A model generated the notes under the pieces. The model made no database searches, was not told where the DNA came from, and saw only the letters and a list, made by a program, of their open reading frames with translations. From contig NZ_CP012369.1 in assembly GCF_001267405.1 (NCBI RefSeq), positions 2,072,001-2,136,000 on the forward strand: DNA of 64,000 nt, read 5' to 3'. This stretch comes from Moorella thermoacetica. Lineage in GTDB: Bacteria; Bacillota; DSM-521; Neomoorellales; Neomoorellaceae. Positions 58,746 through 64,000 of this stretch are shown in pieces. The first letter of the stretch is position 1. Each line of letters begins with the position of its first letter. The position numbers were made by a program, and so were the translations under genes.

Positions 58746-59717
58746 TCAGCCGCCTATCTGGGACATGGCCCGGGGCTGGCGCCAGCCGTTCTCCATGTGG
58801 TGTTCGGCGGGCTTCAAGCTGACGGCCCGGGCAAAAATAGCCGCCAGTTCGGTCTCCGGAGCCCCGGCACGCAAAGGCCCTTTGATATCTATCTCCCCGT
58901 CCCAGTAGAGGCAGGGCCTGAGCTTGCCGTCTGCCGTCAGGCGCAGGCGGTTACAGCGGGAACAGAAGTGATTGGACATGGGGGTGATAAATCCCACACT
59001 TCCCCGGCCGCCGACCAGCCTGAAATTGGCTGCCGGCCCGTTGGTTGCCAGGTCCGGGAAGGGTTCCAGGGGGTAAACCCGGCTGATCCGGCCCTTAATC
59101 TCCTCCGCCGGCACATAAGCGGTACCGGAGGCGGCCGCCGTACCAATGGGCATGAGCTCGATAAAACGGATATGCAGGGGTTCTTCCCTGGCCAGCCGGG
59201 CAAAATCCAGGATCTCATCGTCGTTAAAGCCCCGCGTAATGACGACATTGAGTTTAACCGGCGTCAGGCCAGCGGCCAGGGCCGCCCGGATGCCCTGCCA
59301 GACGCTGGTGATGTTGCCGCGGCGGGTGATATAGCGGTAGCGGTCCTTCTTCAGGGTGTCCAGGCTGATATTCACCCGCTTCAGTCCGGCCTCTTTTAAA
59401 GAAAAGGCCAGGGCCCCCAGGAAGATGCCGTTGGTTGTCAGGGAGATCTCCTCCAGGCCGGGAATGGCCGCCAGTTCCCGCACCAGGGTCACCACGTTTT
59501 TCCGGACCAGGGGCTCGCCCCCGGTGAGGCGAATCCGGCTGATACCAGTACCGGCAGCTACCCGGGCCAGGGTGGCGATCTCTTCCAGGCGCAGGATATC
59601 CTCGTGACCCTTCAAGGGCACCCCCGTGGCCGGCATACAATAACGGCAGCGCAGGTTACAGCGATCGGTAATGGCGATGCGCAGGTAGTTTATCTGGCGT
59701 TGAAAGGTGTCCTGCAC
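58746..59717 (-). CDS. moaA: GTP 3',8-cyclase
   Basis: A 323-residue radical-SAM enzyme. The N-terminal cluster is Cys20-x3-Cys24-x2-Cys27 (TDRCNLRCRYCMP); the second cluster is in NHFCSRCNRLRLTADGKLRPCL; the C-terminus ends in Gly-Gly (SQIGG), needed for activity. It carries out the first step of molybdopterin synthesis. The gap of 144 bases to moeA upstream holds no gene. Confidence 0.97.
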   Translation of the reverse strand: MQDTFQRQINYLRIAITDRCNLRCRYCMPATGVPLKGHEDILRLEEIATLARVAAGTGISRIRLTGGEPLVRKNVVTLVRELAAIPGLEEISLTTNGIFLGALAFSLKEAGLKRVNISLDTLKKDRYRYITRRGNITSVWQGIRAALAAGLTPVKLNVVITRGFNDDEILDFARLAREEPLHIRFIELMPIGTAAASGTAYVPAEEIKGRISRVYPLEPFPDLATNGPAANFRLVGGRGSVGFITPMSNHFCSRCNRLRLTADGKLRPCLYWDGEIDIKGPLRAGAPETELAAIFARAVSLKPAEHHMENGWRQPRAMSQIGG

Positions 59718-59861
59718 CGGTTTTCCCTCTTTCTGCCGGAAATGATCCTTGCCCGGGCTCCATGGTCCTGCCTCTAGACAAATACCGCCCGGGGCCTCCC
59801 TGCTAACGCATTCCCTGAAAATGCAACCTGCCAGCCCCCAATATATGTACCGGGCAGGGTG

Positions 59862-61085
59862 CTAGCGGCCTGATAGGGGCCGCAGGAGATTGACCGTTAC
59901 TTCCTGCCCGGCGGGGAAACCTTCGGACAAACGCGGGACCACCACTATGCCGTCGGCCCGGGCCAGGGCCATGATCGTTCCTGCCCCCCGCGAAGTAGGA
60001 GTAGCCACCAGCCTGTCCCCCTCCCATTCCAGGCGGACGCGGACAAACTCTTCCCGGCCCAGGGGGGAATGGATCTTACGGCCCAGGACGGCCCGCACCT
60101 GTTCCCGTGCCGGTGGTTTGATACCCTGGCGGTAATAAAGGACCGGCTTGGCGAAGAGTTCGGCGCAGAGGGCGGCCGATACCGGGTAACCGGGCACGCC
60201 GATCACCGGCTTATCCCTGACGATCCCCAGGATTACAGGTTTGCCCGGCCTGGTAGCCACACCGTGGGTCAGGAGGTGTCCCGTTTCTTCTACCAGGCGG
60301 GCCGTATAATCATCGCGGCCGGCTGAGGAACCGGCATTGATGAGCACCAGGTCCTTTTCCTCCAGGGCCCGGTCCAGGCGTTCTTTTAAAAGCTGGTAAT
60401 CGTCAGGGGTGATAGGGTAAACCTCCGGCACGCCGCCCCACTGGCTCACCAGGGCGGCCAGCATGGTGCCGTTGGATTCCAGGATCTCCCCGGGGGCCGG
60501 GTTGGGATTCGGCGGTACAATCTCCGTACCCGTGGGCAGGATGGCCACCCGCGGCCGGGGCCGGACGGTCACCCTGGTAACCCCGGCGGCAAGGAGGCCA
60601 CCCAGGTCATAAGGGGTCAGGCTGTGGCCTGCCGGCACCAGCATCTCCCCGGCGGTGATATCTTCCCCCACAGGCCGGACATTCTGCCCCGGGACGGCCG
60701 GTCGCTTGATAATGGCGGTAGTTTTATCCTGGAAGGCAACCTCTTCCACCATAATGACGGCATCAAAGCCTTCCGGCAGGGGGTCGCCGGTATCTACAAC
60801 CACGGCTTCCCGGTCCAGGGCCAGTTCCAGGGGTTCCTGTTCACTGGCGCCAAAGGTCGTTTCCGCCCGGACGGCGATGCCGTCCATGGCTGCGGCCGGA
60901 TAATGGGGCGAGGAGATGGCGGCATAGACAGGAGCCGCCGTCACCCGTCCCAGGGCCTGGGTAACGTCTATTTCTTCAGTCGGCAACCCGGCCAGGTAGC
61001 CGCTGGACCTTAAAGCTCCCAGAAATTCCTCCAGGGCCTCCTGCCAGGGCCGGCTGGGGACAAAGACCTTGCGTGCCAATAGCAA
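59862..61085 (-). CDS. moeA: Molybdopterin molybdenumtransferase, MoeA paralogue 2
   Basis: A 407-residue MoeA with the usual four-domain order. Motifs: SSPHYPAAAMDGIAVRAETT, VDTGDPLPEGFDAVIMVEEV, VRPVGEDITAGEMLV, ILPTGTEIVPP, INAGSSAGRDDYTARLVE and VIGVPGYPVSAALCAELF. It inserts molybdate or tungstate into adenylated molybdopterin. It differs clearly from the other copy at 61218-62447 (for example PGYP instead of PGHP). The TTG start has GGAGGAAGGG upstream. Confidence 0.9.
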   Translation of the reverse strand: MLLARKVFVPSRPWQEALEEFLGALRSSGYLAGLPTEEIDVTQALGRVTAAPVYAAISSPHYPAAAMDGIAVRAETTFGASEQEPLELALDREAVVVDTGDPLPEGFDAVIMVEEVAFQDKTTAIIKRPAVPGQNVRPVGEDITAGEMLVPAGHSLTPYDLGGLLAAGVTRVTVRPRPRVAILPTGTEIVPPNPNPAPGEILESNGTMLAALVSQWGGVPEVYPITPDDYQLLKERLDRALEEKDLVLINAGSSAGRDDYTARLVEETGHLLTHGVATRPGKPVILGIVRDKPVIGVPGYPVSAALCAELFAKPVLYYRQGIKPPAREQVRAVLGRKIHSPLGREEFVRVRLEWEGDRLVATPTSRGAGTIMALARADGIVVVPRLSEGFPAGQEVTVNLLRPLSGR

Positions 61086-61217
61086 CCCTTCCTCCAGGGG
61101 TTTAATACAACTTAATCAGACTTTCCGGACCCTCTCCGGTTTCTCTCCGCTTTCTCTCCGTTTTATGGACCATTGTATCATAAAGTAAAATTTAACAACT
61201 TTAACGGCATCAAGTAC

Positions 61218-62447
61218 CTAAAAGAGTTCCACCTCTACCTTCGTACCGGCTTCCAGGCCCTCTTCCTCCAGGGGAATGGTTACCAGGCCGTCGGCCTGGA
61301 TCATGGATGAGATTATACTCGAACCTCCTGGTACCGGTACGGCCAGGAACCCATCCGGGCCTGCTTCCAGGCGGACGCGGATATAGTCCTCCCGGCCGGG
61401 AGTAGAAGGAATTGGACTGCCCAGGGTCGCCGTGACCGTCCCCCTGCCGGCCGGGCCCTCATAACCGCCGTAACGTAGCAGGGGTTCGAGGAGGACCTTA
61501 AAGCTCACCATGGCGGAAACCGGGTGACCGGGCAGGCCGAAGACCATCTTTGTGCCGGCCAGGGCCGCCAGGGTTGGTTTACCCGGGCGAATGGCTAAGC
61601 CGTGGAAGAGGATACCCGGCTGTCCCAGGCCAGCCAGGACCTGCACGGTTAAATCCCGGGTGCCGACGGAACTTCCTCCGGAGAGGAGCACCAGGTGGTT
61701 TTCCGCCAGGGCTTCCTGGACCCGGGCTGTCAAGGTTTCCAGGTCGTCGGGGGCGATGCCGTAGAGGGTGGCTTCAGCACCGCAATCACGTACCAGGCCG
61801 TAAAGGGTATAGGAATTAATATCCCGCACCTGGCCGGGACCAGCCTGGACCTCCGGGGGGACGATTTCATTCCCCGTGGCCAGGATGCCCACCCGCCAGG
61901 GTTCGTATACCGGAACCCTGTTGATGCCCAGGCTGGCCAGTACGCCCAGGTCCTGGGGGCGCAGGCGATGGCCGGCCTCGAGGACGGTGGCACCGGCCCG
62001 GACGTCGGATCCCTGCCGTACCAGGTCCTGGCCGGGGGCTGCCGGCTTATAGACGGCGACCCGATCGTCCTCGAGGACCTCGGTGTTTTCGATCATAACC
62101 ACCGCATCCGCCCCGGGCGGTAGCATACTTCCTGTGGCCACGGCTACGGCTTCTCCGGGGTTAACCCTGACTCCGGCTTTTTGCCCCATGGGTACCTCCC
62201 CGGCCAGGCGCAAAAGGACGGGTTCACCTTCCCGGGCGCTAAAGGTATCAACCGCCCGGACGGCATAGCCGTCCATGGTGGCGCGGTCGAAACCGGGGAC
62301 ATCTTCCCCGGCCACCACCGGTCGTACCAGTTCCCGTCCCAGGGCTTCCGTCAGGGGTACAACCATCTCCCGCCGCCCAGGTAGGGGCCAGTAGCGCCCC
62401 AATTGCCTGCGGGCCTCCGCCAGGGTTATTACTTGAAAAAGTTCCAT
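61218..62447 (-). CDS. moeA: Molybdopterin molybdenumtransferase, MoeA paralogue 1
   Basis: A 409-residue MoeA. Motifs: EDVPGFDRATMDGYAVRAVDTF, VATGSMLPPGADAVVMIENTE, ILATGNEIVPPEVQ, LLSGGSSVGTRDLTVQVL and MVFGLPGHPVSAMVSFKVLL. It is the canonical copy. Two copies in one operon may serve molybdenum and tungsten separately, since acetogens of this kind use tungsten formate dehydrogenase; this is inference. It lies 13 bases after the small Cys protein gene. Confidence 0.93.
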   Translation of the reverse strand: MELFQVITLAEARRQLGRYWPLPGRREMVVPLTEALGRELVRPVVAGEDVPGFDRATMDGYAVRAVDTFSAREGEPVLLRLAGEVPMGQKAGVRVNPGEAVAVATGSMLPPGADAVVMIENTEVLEDDRVAVYKPAAPGQDLVRQGSDVRAGATVLEAGHRLRPQDLGVLASLGINRVPVYEPWRVGILATGNEIVPPEVQAGPGQVRDINSYTLYGLVRDCGAEATLYGIAPDDLETLTARVQEALAENHLVLLSGGSSVGTRDLTVQVLAGLGQPGILFHGLAIRPGKPTLAALAGTKMVFGLPGHPVSAMVSFKVLLEPLLRYGGYEGPAGRGTVTATLGSPIPSTPGREDYIRVRLEAGPDGFLAVPVPGGSSIISSMIQADGLVTIPLEEEGLEAGTKVEVELF

Positions 62448-62460
62448 GCCTCTCCCCCTG

Positions 62461-62646
62461 CTACTCGAAACACCCCAGCTGACACTGGATAATTTTTATC
62501 TTCAACTCATCGGCTGCCCGGCCTACTTCCCGCATTGGTACCTTAAGGCGGCGGGCAACCTCCTGGGCTACGGCGCAGGGCAGCTTGCCGCCGTGGCCGT
62601 CCGCTGCTTCTTTTACCGCCGCTCGAATGGCGTCCTGGTTGACCAT
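62461..62646 (-). CDS. Small conserved-looking Cys-containing protein
   Basis: A 61-residue protein, first gene of the molybdopterin operon, with GAGGAGG before ATG 62646. The pattern (ALKE-like helices, KLPCAVAQEVARRLKVPMREVGRAADEL) suggests a small helix-turn-helix-like bundle; Cys24, Cys55 and Cys59 (LPCAVA, IIQCQLGCFE) could bind metal or a cluster. No function is known to me. Location behind the Moco-type riboswitch suggests a role in molybdenum/tungsten cofactor handling or its control. Confidence 0.7.
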   Translation of the reverse strand: MVNQDAIRAAVKEAADGHGGKLPCAVAQEVARRLKVPMREVGRAADELKIKIIQCQLGCFE

Positions 62647-62782
62647 GATAAAAAGCCTCCTCTAAAATAACTCCTCCTTGGCTGGCCCTGTTTGCCTTCG
62701 AGCCGGGATCGCCTCCTACCAGCACATACCAGCCCGGGGTTTTCGTTCGTAGCAGGGCCGTTTAAACGGCTCGCAAAAAATT

Positions 62783-62812
62783 AAAGGCACCCGGAAAGGG
62801 TGCTGAAGCTAT
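62783..62812 (-). terminator. Riboswitch-associated terminator
   Basis: On the minus strand GCACCC and GGGTGC pair around TTTCC, followed by CTTTAATTTTTT. It lies 25 bases beyond the aptamer and about 140 bases before the first gene. Confidence 0.85.
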
Positions 62813-62835
62813 CCGGCCCGGTTGACCACCGGGTC

Positions 62836-62960
62836 AAATACTCCTTTCCCATTCCGGGAGGCAGGCCGGTTTCCCCGCCTACCCCGTCGCTGCCTGGCAA
62901 GCAGGCAGGAGGCCAGCAGCCATAGCCGAAAACCTTAGGCCCACTGGCTCGGAGGTTTAT
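62836..62960 (-). ncRNA. Moco (molybdenum/tungsten cofactor) riboswitch
   Basis: On the minus strand the element opens with CCTCCGAGCCAGTGGG and closes with GCCTCCCGGAATGGGAAAGG, which correspond to the conserved flanks of the Moco RNA motif. Between them an internal hairpin (CTGCCTG and CAGGCAG) fits the variable arm. It precedes a molybdopterin biosynthesis operon and is followed by a hairpin (GACCCGGT...ACCGGG) and then a terminator, a plausible expression platform. Whether it answers to Mo- or W-cofactor is not decided by sequence reading alone. Confidence 0.82.
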
Positions 62961-63126
62961 AGAGTTATGTTCATTTTAGCATAACCTAAAACGAGTGACA
63001 AGGGCGCTCTTTCCAAATGCCTGTCAATCCCGGCTCTTACAATTTATGGGCGGTGAGGGGCTGTCGGCCTTCTTTCCGCGGTGGAACGGTGCAATTTCTC
63101 ATGCCCTGCAAAAAATCAATCAAGCC

Positions 63127-64000
63127 TTACCTGGAGCTTCCCTTGGCCAGCAGGGCGCATAATCTTTCCGTAGCGTAGTAAGCTTCGGCTCCGGTAACTG
63201 CCCCGGCCGGATCGCTGCTCGTATGCTCCAGGGGCAGAAGTCCCTTTTCTCCAGCCATGGCCACGGCTGCTCCGGGGTCCAGAGTGCTGGCGTCTACCCC
63301 CAGGTAGGTCAAGAGAAGTTTGGCTGCGTCACCCCGGTTCAAGTTGCCGCCTTCCAGGTAGGGTTTTAAAACCTCCGCCCTGGCTGCCACCAGGTTGGCC
63401 CGGCCGGCCGCCCTCTTTAAGGCATTGGCCGTCATATAATAAAAACTGATACGGCTGATGGGGGTGTCCAGCTTCCAGTCGTTATTATAACCGGCGACAA
63501 TCAGGCCCCAGTGGTTGACAAATTTTAAACCTTCAAAGGCCCAGTGATTCTCCAGGGGGTTCTTTATATGATAATCCTTGAGGTAGGCCCCCATCTTCAC
63601 CAGTTTGTCCTGGATGGCCTTAATGTCCCGGGGGCTGGCCGCCAGTTCCCGAAAGTTCTTATTTACCTGCAGAGAATAAACGGCCGCCACCCCGGCGGCG
63701 TCGCCGGTAGCCATGCCAATGGGTACCACCCGGGCGCTGCCGGCAGCCAGGTGGGTGTAGCCGGCCGAACGCCCCACCACCAGGAGGTTATCGATTTTCT
63801 CCGGCACCAGGGAGCGGAAGGGAATGCTGTAGACCTCCGGCCGGCCGTAGACATAACCCGTATCCTCAGGCGAGGTGGCCTGGACGTCCACCGGGTAGGA
63901 GCCCAGGGCAATGGCATCGGGAAAGTAACGGTTAAAAAGGACGTCGTTCAAGTCCAGCTGGTAAAGGGCCTTGATATGCCGGGTTTCCCGGATATAGAGT
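63127..64000 (-). CDS. FAD-dependent oxidoreductase, N-terminus beyond window
   Basis: The frame is open to the window edge (ETRHIKALYQLDLNDVLFNR precedes the first Met), so only the C-terminal 290 or so residues are seen. YGRPEVYSIPFRSLVPEKIDNLLVVGRSAGYTHLAAGSARVVPIGMATGDAAGVAA is the FAD-binding end of FAD_oxidored-type proteins. After it comes a region with KGLLPLEH and NRGDAAKLLLTYLGV that resembles SLH repeats, so the protein may be exported and bound to the cell surface. The electron partner and substrate are unknown. Confidence 0.8.
   Translation of the reverse strand, partial: LYIRETRHIKALYQLDLNDVLFNRYFPDAIALGSYPVDVQATSPEDTGYVYGRPEVYSIPFRSLVPEKIDNLLVVGRSAGYTHLAAGSARVVPIGMATGDAAGVAAVYSLQVNKNFRELAASPRDIKAIQDKLVKMGAYLKDYHIKNPLENHWAFEGLKFVNHWGLIVAGYNNDWKLDTPISRISFYYMTANALKRAAGRANLVAARAEVLKPYLEGGNLNRGDAAKLLLTYLGVDASTLDPGAAVAMAGEKGLLPLEHTSSDPAGAVTGAEAYYATERLCALLAKGSSR

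Noticed and set aside
61131-61164. Three copies of a CTCTCCG-type 10-11-bp motif between the moeA genes
   Set aside because: Short and pyrimidine-rich with no symmetry; too little to call a repeat element or operator.
62543-62725. 60-codon minus-strand frame upstream of the small Cys protein
   Set aside because: It overlaps the small Cys protein in another frame; the latter has the better ribosome binding site and composition.
1-64000. tRNA, rRNA and CRISPR arrays
   Set aside because: No cloverleaf with the usual GGTTCRANYC arm, no rRNA segment and no regularly spaced direct repeats were seen by eye; a tRNAscan or CRISPR search would settle it.

Overview
The window reads as a chromosomal segment of a thermophilic acetogenic Firmicute, most likely Moorella (M. 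thermoacetica or a close relative). This is an inference from gene content: corrinoid-dependent methyltransferases with their activator, a cyanuric acid hydrolase of the kind characterised from Moorella, cytochrome bd in an anaerobe, a molybdopterin operon under a Moco-type riboswitch, a c-di-AMP riboswitch before an NlpC/P60 gene, and a CIRCE-controlled groESL. Most of the window looks GC-rich. About 39.3-50.8 kb is visibly more AT-rich and looks acquired.

Layout. 0-7 kb: a truncated unknown gene, a small membrane protein, an SdpR/SdpI pair with promoter and operator, a nitrilase-family amidase, a DJ-1/PfpI protein, an SLH-domain surface protein, then two gene fragments (ABC-2 permease and EcfT) joined head to head with both N-termini missing. 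7.1-10.4 kb: a Phd/VapBC toxin-antitoxin locus whose PIN toxin is interrupted by a complete IS21-family element with a 6-bp target duplication. 10.4-17.8 kb: a ferritin-like protein and an Rrf2 regulator followed by cydABDC, with the same 26-bp box before the regulator and before cydA. 17.9-23.6 kb: a guanylate-kinase-like gene, two MtaA-like methyltransferases, a CdaR-type regulator and an MFS transporter. 24-30.8 kb: c-di-AMP riboswitch and LysM-NlpC/P60 protein; guaA and hpt; a J-domain protein; pabB-pabC behind a leader with eleven regularly spaced (G/U)AG-like triplets and a terminator; a membrane-anchored unknown.

30.9-38.9 kb (minus strand) is a compact operon: corrinoid protein, pterin-dependent methyltransferase, a histidine kinase that carries a complete corrinoid-protein module fused to a PocR sensor domain, an AraC-type response regulator, a RACE-type corrinoid activator and a UroD-family methyltransferase. 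It looks like a full O- or N-demethylase system with its own corrinoid-sensing two-component switch, and is the strongest candidate for an undescribed system here.

39.3-50.8 kb (minus strand) is a catabolic island: an unknown transporter, the three proteins of the oxamate-carbamoyltransferase type (YlbF, FdrA, YlbE), a cyanuric acid amidohydrolase/barbiturase family enzyme, a YdcZ-type DMT protein, an NCS2 nucleobase permease and carbamate kinase. A PucR regulator stands upstream and is broken by one in-frame stop. The set suggests ring opening of a nucleobase-like compound, phosphorolysis of the ureido product to carbamoyl phosphate, and ATP from carbamate kinase.

51-64 kb: pyrK-pyrD-pyrE, groES-groEL with CIRCE, an HD-GYP protein, and a molybdopterin operon (small Cys protein, two moeA, moaA, moaC, MOSC, mog) behind a Moco-type riboswitch plus terminator; a truncated FAD-dependent oxidoreductase runs off the right edge. 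No rRNA, tRNA or CRISPR array was seen by eye.
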